Below, piece after piece: positions 30,792 to 40,037 of a stretch of 63,476 nucleotides of DNA. Position numbers and translations under genes: made by a program. Source of the stretch: an uncultured Muribaculaceae bacterium (lineage in GTDB: Bacteria; Bacteroidota; Bacteroidia; Bacteroidales; Muribaculaceae); contig CALUMZ010000001.1 of NCBI GenBank assembly GCA_944321865.1, forward strand, positions 1 through 63,476, in the 5' to 3' direction. Positions within the stretch are counted from its first letter, which is position 1. Each line of letters starts with the position of its first letter. Under the pieces are notes generated by a model that was not told the DNA's origin, did no database searches, and saw only the letters and a list, made by a program, of their open reading frames with translations.

Positions 30792-32336
30792 ATGAATAAC
30801 GGATTAATATTGTGGGCCGATGATGAAATAGACCTTTTGAAGCCCCATATATTGTTTTTGAAACAAAAAGGTTATGAAGTGGTCACGGTGTCGAACGGCC
30901 GTGATGCACTCGATGCCGCCGCATCGCAAAATTTCGACTTGATAATACTTGATGAGAACATGCCGGGGCTTAGCGGGCTTGAAACGTTGTCGCAAATAAA
31001 GCTGTCTTCTCCCGAGGTCCCGGTAATCATGATTACCAAGAGCGAGGAAGAAAATATAATGAATCAAGCAATAGGTAATAAAATCGCCGATTACTTGATA
31101 AAGCCGGTGAATCCAAACCAAATATTATTGTCGATAAAGAAAAACCTGCATTCAAGTACATTGGTTGCCCAGAAAACGGCACTTGATTATCAACAGGAAT
31201 TTCGGAATATCAGCACGGCAATCAATGATGCAGCATCGTTTGATGATTGGTGCGAGGTGTACAAGACGCTTGTTCACTGGGAGTTGACGCTTGCAAGTGC
31301 CGACACTAATATGGATGAACTGTTGTTGCTGCAAAAAATAGAGGCAAACTCGGCATTCTCAAAGTATGTCAAGAAGAATTACGAGAAGTGGGTTACGACC
31401 GACAGCCACCCATTGATGAGCCATGAAATAATGAAAAGCAAGGTGTTCCCGTTGCTCGATGCAGGAGAGAAATTGTTTTTCATAGTAATAGATAATTTCC
31501 GCCTCGACCAGTGGCGCATGGTGAAGCCATTAATAAGCGAATATTTCACCGTCGACGAGGACGGGTTATATTGCAGTATATTGCCGACTGCCACCCAATA
31601 TGCGCGAAATGCCATCTTTTCGGGGTTGATGCCTGTGCATATATCAAAGATGTTTCCCGACTTGTGGGTGGACGAGGATGAGGAAGAAGGTAAAAATCTT
31701 AACGAATCACCTTTGATACAGACAATTCTCGACAGGTATCGCAAGCGTTACTCGTTCTCGTATAATAAAATTAATGATTCGGCAGGTGGTGAAAAGTTGT
31801 TGCAAAATTTTGCCAATTTCGCCAATTTCGATCTTAATGTGCTTGTTGTCAACTTTGTCGACATGCTGTCTCATGCGCGCACCGAATCTAAAATGATACG
31901 AGAATTGGCTTATTCGGACGCGGCATATCGTGCGCTTACCGAATCTTGGTTCAAGCATTCGGCAATCAGTGAATTGCTCAAGCAAATTTCGGAACATGGG
32001 TATAGGGTAGTGCTCACTACCGACCATGGGACGGTAAGGGTAAATAATCCGGTAAAAGTCATAGGAGACCGGGCAACAAATACAAATTTGAGATATAAAC
32101 TCGGCAAGAACTTAAGCTATAATCCCAAGCAGGTGTATGAAATAAAGCGTCCGGCAAACTTTGGGCTTCCCGCACCAAATGTGTCGACAACTTATATTTT
32201 TGCCACTAATCGCGATTTTTTTGCATACCCCAATAATTACAATTACTACGTACAATATTATAACGACACATTCCAGCATGGTGGCATATCGCTTGAAGAG
32301 ATGATAATACCTGTCGTAACGCTGTCGAAAAAGTGA
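30792..32336 (+). CDS. porX: Response regulator PorX with PglZ-type phosphodiesterase domain
   Basis: PorX is a two-component regulator of type IX secretion. The receiver domain (1-120) has the acidic cluster ADDE (9-12), the phosphoryl acceptor Asp54 in LILDENMPG and the conserved Lys in MITKSEEE. A helical linker follows. The C-terminal PglZ domain (about 210-514) belongs to the alkaline phosphatase superfamily. It carries the nucleophile-type Thr in LPTATQYARNAIFSG and metal ligands in TTDHGTVRV and FQHGGISLEEMI. PorX homologues act as zinc phosphodiesterases on nucleotide or oligonucleotide substrates. The PorY sensor kinase is not in the window. It is co-oriented with porW, 17 bp apart, so one transcript is likely. 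Confidence 0.95.
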   Translation: MNNGLILWADDEIDLLKPHILFLKQKGYEVVTVSNGRDALDAAASQNFDLIILDENMPGLSGLETLSQIKLSSPEVPVIMITKSEEENIMNQAIGNKIADYLIKPVNPNQILLSIKKNLHSSTLVAQKTALDYQQEFRNISTAINDAASFDDWCEVYKTLVHWELTLASADTNMDELLLLQKIEANSAFSKYVKKNYEKWVTTDSHPLMSHEIMKSKVFPLLDAGEKLFFIVIDNFRLDQWRMVKPLISEYFTVDEDGLYCSILPTATQYARNAIFSGLMPVHISKMFPDLWVDEDEEEGKNLNESPLIQTILDRYRKRYSFSYNKINDSAGGEKLLQNFANFANFDLNVLVVNFVDMLSHARTESKMIRELAYSDAAYRALTESWFKHSAISELLKQISEHGYRVVLTTDHGTVRVNNPVKVIGDRATNTNLRYKLGKNLSYNPKQVYEIKRPANFGLPAPNVSTTYIFATNRDFFAYPNNYNYYVQYYNDTFQHGGISLEEMIIPVVTLSKK

Positions 32337-32420
32337 GGGCGGGAAGGGAAAATTGTGCCTGCTGAGAGATACGGAGGGGGCTTGTTTTTACAGGCTTGTA
32401 TGATTTTTAGCGCGATTTGC

Positions 32421-32451
32421 TTTGTGCGGTGGGTGAGTTGCATTAATTTTG
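32421..32451 (+). promoter_or_regulatory. guaA promoter
   Basis: TTTG (32421-32424) and TAATTTTG (32444-32451) with a 19-bp spacer exactly match the Bacteroidetes consensus, 26 bp before the guaA ATG. Confidence 0.8.
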
Positions 32452-32477
32452 CAAAATAGTTACATAATATATCAATT

Positions 32478-34001
32478 ATGCAAGAGAAAATCATAATTCT
32501 TGACTTCGGGTCACAAACCACGCAATTAATAGGTCGCCGGGTGCGCGAGCTGAACATGTATTGCGAGATTGTGCCTTACAATAAGTTTCCATACGGCGAC
32601 GAGTCGGTTATCGGGGTCATTCTCTCGGGAAGTCCTTTCTCGGTTTACGACGAAAAGGCTTTCAAAATCGACTTGACCGGCATCAGGGGCAAATATCCCA
32701 TATTGGGAATATGCTACGGAGCGCAGTACATGGCTTACGTCAACGGCGGAAAGGTGGAGCCGGCAGCAACCCGCGAATACGGCCGTGCCAACTTGGCCAA
32801 GATTGACAGTACCAATCCGTTGCTGCAAGGGATTGAGGTTAATTCGCAGGTGTGGATGAGCCACGGCGACACAATAACCGCGCTTCCCGATAATTTCAGG
32901 ATAATAGCATCGACCGACAAGGTTGCCGTGGCTGCATATCAGGCCGAGGGCGAAAAGCTGTGGGGCGTGCAGTTCCACCCCGAGGTGTACCACACCGTCG
33001 ATGGGACGCAAATCCTGAAGAACTTTGTCGTGAACATTTGCGGCGGCAAGCAAGACTGGAACGCATCGTCGTTCATTGAAACCACCGTGGCGCAACTGAA
33101 GGAGCAATTGGGCGACGACAAGGTGGTGCTCGGGTTGAGCGGCGGTGTTGACTCGTCGGTGGCAGCCGTGTTGCTTAACAAGGCCATCGGACGGAACCTC
33201 ACTTGCATATTTGTAGACCACGGCATGTTGCGCAAGAACGAGTTCAAGAATGTGCTTCATGACTATGAATGCCTTGGGCTGAACGTGATAGGTGTTGACG
33301 CAAGCGAGAAATTCTTTACCGAACTTGCCGGTGTCACCGACCCCGAGCGCAAGCGCAAGATAATAGGCAAGGGCTTCATCGATGTGTTTGACGAAGAGGC
33401 TCGCAAAATCAGCGATGTGAAGTGGCTTGCACAGGGAACCATATACCCCGATTGTATTGAGTCGCTCTCGATAACGGGTACGGTGATTAAAAGCCACCAC
33501 AATGTGGGTGGACTGCCCGAAAAGATGAACCTGAAGTTGTGTGAACCGCTGCGCCTGCTTTTCAAGGACGAAGTGAGGCGTGTGGGCCGCGAATTGGGAA
33601 TGCCCGAACACTTGATAAAGCGGCACCCGTTCCCGGGACCCGGCTTGGCGGTGCGCATACTGGGCGACATCACCCGTGAGAAAGTGCAGATATTGCAAGA
33701 TGCCGACGATATTTTCATACAAGGGCTGCGCGACTGGAACCTGTATGACAAGGTGTGGCAGGCAGGTGTGATACTGCTGCCGGTGCAGAGTGTGGGCGTG
33801 ATGGGCGACGAGCGCACCTACGAGCGCGCGGTTGCGTTGCGTGCCGTCACCAGTACCGATGCCATGACTGCCGACTGGGCGCACCTCCCTTATGAGTTCC
33901 TTGCCAAGGTGAGCAACGACATCATCAACAAGGTGAAAGGCGTGAACCGCGTATGCTATGACATAAGCTCAAAACCACCTGCAACCATCGAGTGGGAATA
34001 A
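32478..34001 (+). CDS. guaA: GMP synthase (glutamine-hydrolysing)
   Basis: Converts XMP to GMP using glutamine and ATP, the last step of guanine nucleotide synthesis. The class I glutamine amidotransferase domain (1-190) has nucleophile Cys79 in GICYGAQYM and the pair His166 and Glu168 in FHPEVYH. The ATP pyrophosphatase domain has the PP-loop SGGVDSS (220-226). The C-terminal dimerisation domain ends in KPPATIEWE, the typical GuaA ending. The 507-residue length is normal. Confidence 0.98.
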   Translation: MQEKIIILDFGSQTTQLIGRRVRELNMYCEIVPYNKFPYGDESVIGVILSGSPFSVYDEKAFKIDLTGIRGKYPILGICYGAQYMAYVNGGKVEPAATREYGRANLAKIDSTNPLLQGIEVNSQVWMSHGDTITALPDNFRIIASTDKVAVAAYQAEGEKLWGVQFHPEVYHTVDGTQILKNFVVNICGGKQDWNASSFIETTVAQLKEQLGDDKVVLGLSGGVDSSVAAVLLNKAIGRNLTCIFVDHGMLRKNEFKNVLHDYECLGLNVIGVDASEKFFTELAGVTDPERKRKIIGKGFIDVFDEEARKISDVKWLAQGTIYPDCIESLSITGTVIKSHHNVGGLPEKMNLKLCEPLRLLFKDEVRRVGRELGMPEHLIKRHPFPGPGLAVRILGDITREKVQILQDADDIFIQGLRDWNLYDKVWQAGVILLPVQSVGVMGDERTYERAVALRAVTSTDAMTADWAHLPYEFLAKVSNDIINKVKGVNRVCYDISSKPPATIEWE

Positions 34002-34053
34002 TCAAGATGAAATGTAACGATTAGTTTATAATTATTCCGCTAAAATAAGCTGT

Positions 34054-34114
34054 CAACCAAGCCGACACAGTTCGCTGAATTACATCCTGCGATAGTGTGC
34101 CGGCTTGGTTGCTT
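34054..34114. other. Long hairpin downstream of guaA
   Basis: CAACCAAGCCG and CGGCTTGGTTG form an 11-bp perfect stem, extended by partly paired ACACA/TGTG, around a loop of about 30 bases. No strong T-run follows on the plus strand. It may be the guaA terminator or a structured leader upstream of the transporter. Confidence 0.5.
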
Positions 34115-34203
34115 ATCTGCACATATAATGCGAAAGCTGGATATGACGCATAAATTATTTGCAATTTTAAGACAAAGTGTATCGTAATTGGACGATAAAT
34201 AGT

Positions 34204-34211
34204 TACTTTTG
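34204..34211 (+). promoter_or_regulatory. Candidate -7 box of the MFS transporter gene
   Basis: TACTTTTG matches TAnnTTTG, 49 bp before the ATG. The -33 box is not clear. Confidence 0.5.
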
Positions 34212-34260
34212 CAATCGTAATTGAAATAAACGGAGAATTATGTAAAAATAATATAGATAA

Positions 34261-35925
34261 ATGACATCGACAACAATCAATCAACCCACGCTGAGGGATT
34301 CAGCCGCAATGCGTTGGATAGTATTGCTATTCCTCGCATTTGCAATGTTTTGTTCCTACATCTTCATGGATATTCTTTCACCCATCAAGGACTTGATGCA
34401 GTCAACCCGCGGGTGGGATTCTACCGCTTTTGGTACCATGCAAGGTTCCGAGACTTTTTTAAATGTTTTTGTGTTTTTCTTGATTTTTGCTGGCATAATA
34501 CTCGACAAGATGGGAGTGCGCTTCACTGCAGTCTTGTCGGGTGCGGTGATGCTTGTCGGCGCAACCATCAACTGGTATGCCGTTACCGAGGCGTTCCAAG
34601 GCACGGCTCTCGAACAATGGTTTACCGACAACCTGAACTACATTCCCGGCTTTGATGAACTGGGCATATCTCCGTTCTATGAAGGGATGCCGGCATCGGC
34701 CAAGTTGTCGGCCGTCGGGTTCATGATATTCGGTTGTGGCGTGGAAATGGCCGGTATAACCGTTTCCCGCGGTATCGTGAAGTGGTTCAAGGGCCGTGAG
34801 ATGGCATTGGCAATGGGGTCGGAAATGGCATTGGCACGATTGGGCGTGGCAACGTGCATGATATTCTCCCCGATGTTTGCACGGCTTGGCGGCGACATCG
34901 ACGTGTCGCGGTCGGTGGCATTTGGCGTAGTGCTGTTGATGATAGCGCTGATAATGTTTATTGTTTATTTCTTCATGGACAAGAAACTTGATGCCCAGAC
35001 CGGTGAAGCCGAGGCCAAGGATGACCCGTTCAAGATAAGCGACATAGGGTCGATTCTCAAGAGCGGCGGTTTCTGGCTTGTGGCATTGCTGTGCGTGCTT
35101 TATTACTCTGCCATTTTCCCGTTCCAAAAGTATGCGGTCAACATGCTCCAGTGCAACCTTGAGTTTGAAACGGTTCCCGCCGATTCGTTTTGGGCGACCA
35201 ACACGGTGACGGTCATACAATATTGCATAATGCTCATAGTGGCTGCTGCATCGTTTGCCAGCAACTTTGTCAAGAAGCAGGGGTTGCGCTACGGAATGCT
35301 TGCCATTGCCGTGGCAGCCTTGGTGGCCTTCTGCTACATGGGTTACATGCGGCAGAGTGCCGAGACGGTGTTTGCCGTGTTCCCGTTGCTTGCAGTCGGC
35401 ATCACGCCGATACTTGGCAATTATGTGGACCATAAGGGTAAGGCGGCTTCGATGCTCGTGCTGGGGTCGTTGCTGCTGATATTCTGCCACCTCACGTTTG
35501 CGTTCATATTGCCCACATTCAGCGGTAATGCCGTGGGCGGCGTGATTGTGGCCTACGTCACGATTCTTGTGCTCGGGGCAAGTTTCTCGCTTGTGCCGGC
35601 ATCGTTGTGGCCGAGCGTGCCAAAATTGGTCGACGCGAAGATAATAGGCAGTGCCTACGCCTTGATATTCTGGATTCAGAACATAGGGTTGTGGCTCTTC
35701 CCATTGCTTATAGGGAAAGTTCTCGACCAGACCAATCCACAGCTCGTTGCCGACCTTGCAAATGGGGTAATCACGGCCGAGGAAGCTGCCGTGTCGTATG
35801 ATTACACTGCACCGCTTGTGATGCTTGCCTGCCTTGGCGTGGCAGCCTTGATTTTGGGCCTTGTGCTGAAAGTGGTTGACAAGAAGAAAGGTCTGGGGCT
35901 TGAAGAACCCAACGTAAAAGGTTAA
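34261..35925 (+). CDS. Major facilitator superfamily transporter (554 aa)
   Basis: Inner-membrane secondary transporter with about twelve hydrophobic segments, for example WIVLLFLAFAMFCSYIFMDI near the start and ALIFWIQNIGLWLFPLLIG near 465. The loop after TM2 carries a degenerate MFS motif A (LDKMGVRF, about 81-88). A soluble insert lies between TM3 and TM4 (about 115-140), and the tail is lysine-rich. The substrate cannot be read from the sequence. It is a lone gene between guaA and serC with its own -7 box and a strong terminator. Confidence 0.88.
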   Translation: MTSTTINQPTLRDSAAMRWIVLLFLAFAMFCSYIFMDILSPIKDLMQSTRGWDSTAFGTMQGSETFLNVFVFFLIFAGIILDKMGVRFTAVLSGAVMLVGATINWYAVTEAFQGTALEQWFTDNLNYIPGFDELGISPFYEGMPASAKLSAVGFMIFGCGVEMAGITVSRGIVKWFKGREMALAMGSEMALARLGVATCMIFSPMFARLGGDIDVSRSVAFGVVLLMIALIMFIVYFFMDKKLDAQTGEAEAKDDPFKISDIGSILKSGGFWLVALLCVLYYSAIFPFQKYAVNMLQCNLEFETVPADSFWATNTVTVIQYCIMLIVAAASFASNFVKKQGLRYGMLAIAVAALVAFCYMGYMRQSAETVFAVFPLLAVGITPILGNYVDHKGKAASMLVLGSLLLIFCHLTFAFILPTFSGNAVGGVIVAYVTILVLGASFSLVPASLWPSVPKLVDAKIIGSAYALIFWIQNIGLWLFPLLIGKVLDQTNPQLVADLANGVITAEEAAVSYDYTAPLVMLACLGVAALILGLVLKVVDKKKGLGLEEPNVKG

Positions 35926-35947
35926 CCCCTGCGGGGAATAAATATCA

Positions 35948-35994
35948 AGCGGTGGCAAAGTCTCGCGAAAACAGGCTCTGCCACCGCTTTTTTC
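35948..35994 (+). terminator. Terminator of the MFS transporter gene
   Basis: AGCGGTGGCA and TGCCACCGCT form a perfect 10-bp stem around a 21-base loop, followed by TTTTTC, 23 bp after the stop codon. Confidence 0.85.
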
Positions 35995-36016
35995 GCAAAA
36001 AATATTTTTGATATTG

Positions 36017-36048
36017 CTTGAAAAAACAATGTTAAACACGTAAATTTG
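36017..36048 (+). promoter_or_regulatory. serC-serA promoter
   Basis: CTTG (36017-36020) and TAAATTTG (36041-36048), 20-bp spacer, 28 bp before the serC ATG. Confidence 0.65.
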
Positions 36049-36076
36049 CATATCTATAAACTAACAGTTACCTATT

Positions 36077-37144
36077 ATGAAGAAACATAATTTTTATGCA
36101 GGACCGTCTATCCTGAGTGAATATACTATCAACAATACGGCCGAAGCAGTGAAGGATTTCGCAGGGACAGGATTGTCGATACTTGAAATATCACACAGGA
36201 GTAAGGAATTCTCGGCAGTTATCGAAGAAGCTGCTGCGATGGTGAAGGAATTGTTGGAAGTACCCGAAGGGTATCATGTATTGTTCCTTGGCGGAGGTGC
36301 AAGCCTTCAATTCTGCATGGTTCCATATAATTTGCTGAAGACCAAAGCTGCGTACCTTGATACCGGCACGTGGGCAAACAAGGCAATAAAAGAAGCTCGT
36401 CTCTTTGGCGAAGTGGAAGTGGTGGCATCGTCAAAAGATTCAAATTACACATTTATTCCTAAGGATTACGTAATACCCACGGATGCCGATTATTTTCATA
36501 TAACGACCAATAACACCATTTACGGTACCGAAATGCGCAAGGATATAGATTCTCCCGTGCCATTGGTTGCCGACATGTCGAGCGATATATTTTCACGCCC
36601 GATTGACGTATCAAAGTATGATTTGATATATGGCGGAGCCCAAAAGAATTTGGCACCGGCAGGTGTGACTATTGTAATTGCCAAAGAATCGGCAATGGGG
36701 CACGTTGACAGGGCAATACCGACTATGCTCGATTATCGCACGCACATCTCCAAAGGGTCGATGTTCAACACTCCGCCGGTGCTGCCCATATACTCGGCAT
36801 TGCAAACGCTTAAATGGTATAAGCAAATGGGTGGCGTGCGCAAGCTCGAAGAACTTGACAAGGCCAAGGCTGCTGCCTTGTATGATGCAATCGATGGCAG
36901 CAAGATGTTTGTCGGAACGGCAAACGCCGAAGATCGTTCGATAATGAACGTATGCTTTGTAATGAAGCCCGAGTATAAAGAACTTGAAAAAGACTTCATC
37001 GACTTTGCTTCGACCAAGGGTATCGTAGGCATAAAAGGACACCGCAGTGTAGGTGGTTTCCGCGCATCGATCTACAATGCAATGCCAATGTCGAGCGTGC
37101 AGGTTCTCATCGATGCAATGAAAGAATTTGAAAACAATCATTAA
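36077..37144 (+). CDS. serC: Phosphoserine aminotransferase
   Basis: PLP enzyme converting 3-phosphohydroxypyruvate and glutamate to phosphoserine (serine and pyridoxal phosphate synthesis). It has 355 residues, the normal length. The N-terminal [11 protein letters not shown] and the PLP-binding region GGGASLQF (72-79) are typical. The PLP lysine is Lys190 in [12 protein letters not shown], and the C-terminal [16 protein letters not shown] carries substrate-binding residues. It is cotranscribed with serA, 15 bp downstream. Confidence 0.97.
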   Translation: MKKHNFYAGPSILSEYTINNTAEAVKDFAGTGLSILEISHRSKEFSAVIEEAAAMVKELLEVPEGYHVLFLGGGASLQFCMVPYNLLKTKAAYLDTGTWANKAIKEARLFGEVEVVASSKDSNYTFIPKDYVIPTDADYFHITTNNTIYGTEMRKDIDSPVPLVADMSSDIFSRPIDVSKYDLIYGGAQKNLAPAGVTIVIAKESAMGHVDRAIPTMLDYRTHISKGSMFNTPPVLPIYSALQTLKWYKQMGGVRKLEELDKAKAAALYDAIDGSKMFVGTANAEDRSIMNVCFVMKPEYKELEKDFIDFASTKGIVGIKGHRSVGGFRASIYNAMPMSSVQVLIDAMKEFENNH

Positions 37145-37159
37145 TATATAATCGGGGTT

Positions 37160-38077
37160 ATGAAGATTTTAGTAGCGACCGAAAAACCTTTTGCGCCGGT
37201 GGCGGTAAAAGGTATAAAAGAAGTGGTTGAAGCAGCAGGGCATGAATTGTCGTTGCTTGAAAAAGGGACGAAAGACGATTTAAAAGCCGCCGTTGCCGAT
37301 GCCGCAGGCCTGATTGTCAGGAGCGACAAGGTAGATAAAGAAGTCCTCGATTGTGCCACAAATTTGAAAGTGGTAGTGAGGGCAGGGGCAGGTTACGACA
37401 ACATCGACCTTGAAGAAGCTACAGTCAAGGGTGTTTGCGTGATGAATACCCCCGGGCAAAACTCCAATGCCGTGGCCGAACTTGTGTTTGGCTTGTTGGT
37501 GATGATGTGCCGCAATTATTATAATGGTACGTCGGGAACCGAATTAAAAGAGAAGACCATAGGCATACATGCTTACGGACAAGTGGGACGCAATGTGGCT
37601 CGTATTGCCAAGGGATTTGGCATGAGCGTGTTGGCACACGACCCGTTTGTGAGCAACGAAGCCATGGAAGCCGACGGCGTAACTCCCGTGGGCAGTGTCG
37701 AAGAACTTTATGAAAAGAGCGACATAGTGTCGTTGCATATTCCTGCCAACGACAAGACTCGCAAGTCGGTAGTAAAGGAACTTGTGACACGTTTGCCAAA
37801 GAAAGGTATACTTATTAATACGGCTCGGAAAGAGGTGATTGATGAAGAAAGCCTCATGGAAGCACTTGCCGAACGCGAAGACTTGAGATATATCGCAGAC
37901 GTCAAACCCGATGCTGCCGAAGCAATGAAAGAAAAATTTGGCGAAAGAGTGTTCTTCACTCCTAAAAAAATGGGAGCACAGACGGCCGAGGCCAATATCA
38001 AAGCGGGTATAGCTGCTGCCGAACAAGTGGTGGCTTACTTGAAAGATGGTTGGAATAAATTCCAAGTAAACAAGTAG
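37160..38077 (+). CDS. serA: D-3-phosphoglycerate dehydrogenase, short Lys-type
   Basis: First step of serine synthesis, oxidising 3-phosphoglycerate with NAD. The 305 residues hold only the two core domains; the C-terminal ACT regulatory domain of long SerA is absent. The Rossmann motif IGIHAYGQVG is at 134-143, and the substrate Arg is in NTARKEVIDE. Where most family members have the catalytic His (TPHxG) this protein has TPKKMGAQT, a Lys-type active site I recall from Bacteroidetes and Entamoeba enzymes. Pairing with serC supports the role over other 2-hydroxyacid dehydrogenases. Confidence 0.93.
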   Translation: MKILVATEKPFAPVAVKGIKEVVEAAGHELSLLEKGTKDDLKAAVADAAGLIVRSDKVDKEVLDCATNLKVVVRAGAGYDNIDLEEATVKGVCVMNTPGQNSNAVAELVFGLLVMMCRNYYNGTSGTELKEKTIGIHAYGQVGRNVARIAKGFGMSVLAHDPFVSNEAMEADGVTPVGSVEELYEKSDIVSLHIPANDKTRKSVVKELVTRLPKKGILINTARKEVIDEESLMEALAEREDLRYIADVKPDAAEAMKEKFGERVFFTPKKMGAQTAEANIKAGIAAAEQVVAYLKDGWNKFQVNK

Positions 38078-38109
38078 AGAAAATAACGAATACCGCATAA
38101 TAAAGAATA

Positions 38110-38152
38110 CGGACCGGGTTAAGGCTTGCTTAATCCGGTTCGTCGCTTTTTC
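38110..38152 (+). terminator. Terminator of serC-serA
   Basis: GGACCGGGTTAAG pairs with CTTAATCCGGTTC (about 13 bp, with G-T pairs), followed by GTCGCTTTTTCC. Confidence 0.75.
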
Positions 38153-38179
38153 CCTGCATCTACAAGCGTGTGTAAATGT

Positions 38180-38210
38180 TTTGTATTGCCCATAACTTTT
38201 GTTATCTTTG
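38180..38210 (+). promoter_or_regulatory. fur-purA operon promoter
   Basis: TTTG (38180-38183) and TATCTTTG (38203-38210) with a 19-bp spacer, an exact consensus match, 41 bp before the fur start. Confidence 0.8.
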
Positions 38211-38251
38211 CAGATGGGCTAAACCTAAGTTAACAGGGGATATAGCTGCAT

Positions 38252-38740
38252 GTGAAGATGGTCGATGACAAGTCAAAACTCAATGCAAGAGGCAAATTTG
38301 CCATGTATATGGAAAGCCATAAACTCCGCAAGACGCCGGAGCGTTTTGCCATATTAGACATGGCGATGTCGTTTTGTGAGCATTTCAGTGCCGACAATCT
38401 GTTTCAACGCATGGAAGAAGAGGCATACCACGTCAGCCGAGCCACGATTTACAACACACTCGATTTGCTTACCGATTGCGGGATATTGCGCAAGCACCAG
38501 TTTGGCGGCAATCAGTCGCAATATGAATGTGTGGCCGATGCTCCCAACCATCATCATTTGATTTGCACGGAGTGTGGCAAAATCAAGGAAATAAAAGATA
38601 CGGAATTACTGAAATACTTGAATTCAAAAAAATATTCTTCGTTTGCCGTGTCATATTATGTGCTGTATATATACGGTGTGTGTAATACATGTGCACGACG
38701 AATGAAAAAGAACCGGAGTATTAATAAAATAAAGATATAA
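38252..38740 (+). CDS. Fur-family transcriptional regulator
   Basis: Ferric-uptake-regulator family repressor of 162 residues. The N-terminal winged helix has LRKTPERFAILDMAM and the recognition region HVSRATIYNTLDLLTDCGIL. The C-terminal dimerisation and metal domain has the His-rich PNHHHLICTECGK and two CxxC pairs, in CTECGK and CNTCARR, that would bind structural zinc. Whether it senses iron, zinc or peroxide (Fur, Zur or PerR) cannot be told. The first start is GTG at 38252; ATG at 38258 is equally possible. It heads a long run of genes, with purA 14 bp downstream. Confidence 0.93.
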   Translation: MKMVDDKSKLNARGKFAMYMESHKLRKTPERFAILDMAMSFCEHFSADNLFQRMEEEAYHVSRATIYNTLDLLTDCGILRKHQFGGNQSQYECVADAPNHHHLICTECGKIKEIKDTELLKYLNSKKYSSFAVSYYVLYIYGVCNTCARRMKKNRSINKIKI

Positions 38741-38754
38741 CACCAAACAAGATT

Positions 38755-40029
38755 ATGAAAGTTGATGTATTATTAGGACTTCAGTGGGGCGATGAAGGTA
38801 AAGGTAAAGTAGTGGATGTGCTTACCCCGCACTATGATGTGGTTGCACGTTTCCAAGGCGGTCCCAATGCAGGCCATACTCTTGAATTTGAAGGGAAAAA
38901 ATATGTGTTGCGTTCCATTCCGTCAGGTATATTCCAACACGGACAGATTAATATAATAGGCAACGGGGTGGTTCTCGACCCGATTTTGTTTATGGAAGAG
39001 GCCGAATCGTTGCAGCAAAGTGGCGTAGACTTAAAACATGTGTTGAAGATTTCCAAGAAGGCACATTTGATAATGCCTACGCACAGACTGCTCGATGCCG
39101 CTTATGAGAAGTTGAAAGGTGACGCAAAAATCGGGACTACCGGTAAAGGGATTGGCCCGACATATACCGACAAAGTGAGCAGAAACGGCTTGCGGGTGGG
39201 CGATATATTTTGTGATTTCCAACAACGGTATGAAATGGCAAAAAAACGCCATGTCAATTTGCTGAAGGCTCTGTCGGGAGAAGATGTAGATGTAGCCGAA
39301 ACCGAAGCCAAATGGATGCAGGCAATCGAATACTTGAAGCAGTATGACATAATTGACAGCGAGCACGTTGTCAACAAGTATATAGCCGAAGGCAAAAAGA
39401 TATTGTGCGAAGGTGCGCAAGGCAGCATGCTTGATGTGGATTTCGGTTCATATCCTTTTGTGACATCTTCCAACACGGTATGTGCCGGAGCATGTTCGGG
39501 ACTTGGTGTTGCCCCCGGCAAGATCGGAGAGGTGTATGGAATATTCAAAGCATATTGCACCCGTGTGGGTAGCGGTCCGTTCCCTACCGAATTGCATGAT
39601 GAAACAGGTGCAAGAATCCGTGAAATAGGACATGAATACGGGGCTGTGACAGGTCGTGAACGCCGTTGCGGGTGGATTGACTTGGTGGCTTTGCGGTACA
39701 CTATCATGCTCAACGGGGTTACGCAACTTATAATGATGAAAAGTGATGTGCTCGATGGATTCAAGACGGTGAAAGTGTGCAACGCTTATCGTGTGAACGG
39801 TGTGGAAACACGTGATTTCCCATTTGACATAGAGCATGGCATAGAACCGATATATGAGGAAATGGAAGGGTGGAACGTCGACATGACGGGTATTACATCG
39901 CCCGACCAATTCCCGCAACAATTCAAGGATTACGTTGCCTATCTCGAACGGGAATTAAACGTGCCGATAACCATTATATCGGTCGGTCCCGACAGAATGC
40001 AGACTATTGACTTGCGGAACAATCGGTAA
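38755..40029 (+). CDS. purA: Adenylosuccinate synthase
   Basis: Joins IMP and aspartate with GTP, the first committed step to AMP. It has 424 residues. The N-terminal GTP/IMP motif LQWGDEGKGKVVD (8-20) is intact, followed by NAGHT. The IMP-binding GTTGKGIGPTY and the RERRCGWIDLVAL segment are present. The end, TIISVGPDRMQTID, is typical. It lies between fur and a DUF1015 gene with small gaps on both sides. Confidence 0.98.
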   Translation: MKVDVLLGLQWGDEGKGKVVDVLTPHYDVVARFQGGPNAGHTLEFEGKKYVLRSIPSGIFQHGQINIIGNGVVLDPILFMEEAESLQQSGVDLKHVLKISKKAHLIMPTHRLLDAAYEKLKGDAKIGTTGKGIGPTYTDKVSRNGLRVGDIFCDFQQRYEMAKKRHVNLLKALSGEDVDVAETEAKWMQAIEYLKQYDIIDSEHVVNKYIAEGKKILCEGAQGSMLDVDFGSYPFVTSSNTVCAGACSGLGVAPGKIGEVYGIFKAYCTRVGSGPFPTELHDETGARIREIGHEYGAVTGRERRCGWIDLVALRYTIMLNGVTQLIMMKSDVLDGFKTVKVCNAYRVNGVETRDFPFDIEHGIEPIYEEMEGWNVDMTGITSPDQFPQQFKDYVAYLERELNVPITIISVGPDRMQTIDLRNNR

Positions 40030-40037
40030 TAGGGGAT

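Noticed and set aside
32526..33884. 452-codon minus-strand open frame antisense to guaA
   Set aside because: It overlaps catalytic motifs of guaA on the other strand; the His/Val/Gln-rich product is typical of antisense shadows.
34459..36051. 530-codon minus-strand open frame antisense to the MFS transporter
   Set aside because: The product is rich in His, Gln and Arg with no domain, as expected for the complement of a membrane protein gene. It also runs through the terminator of the transporter.
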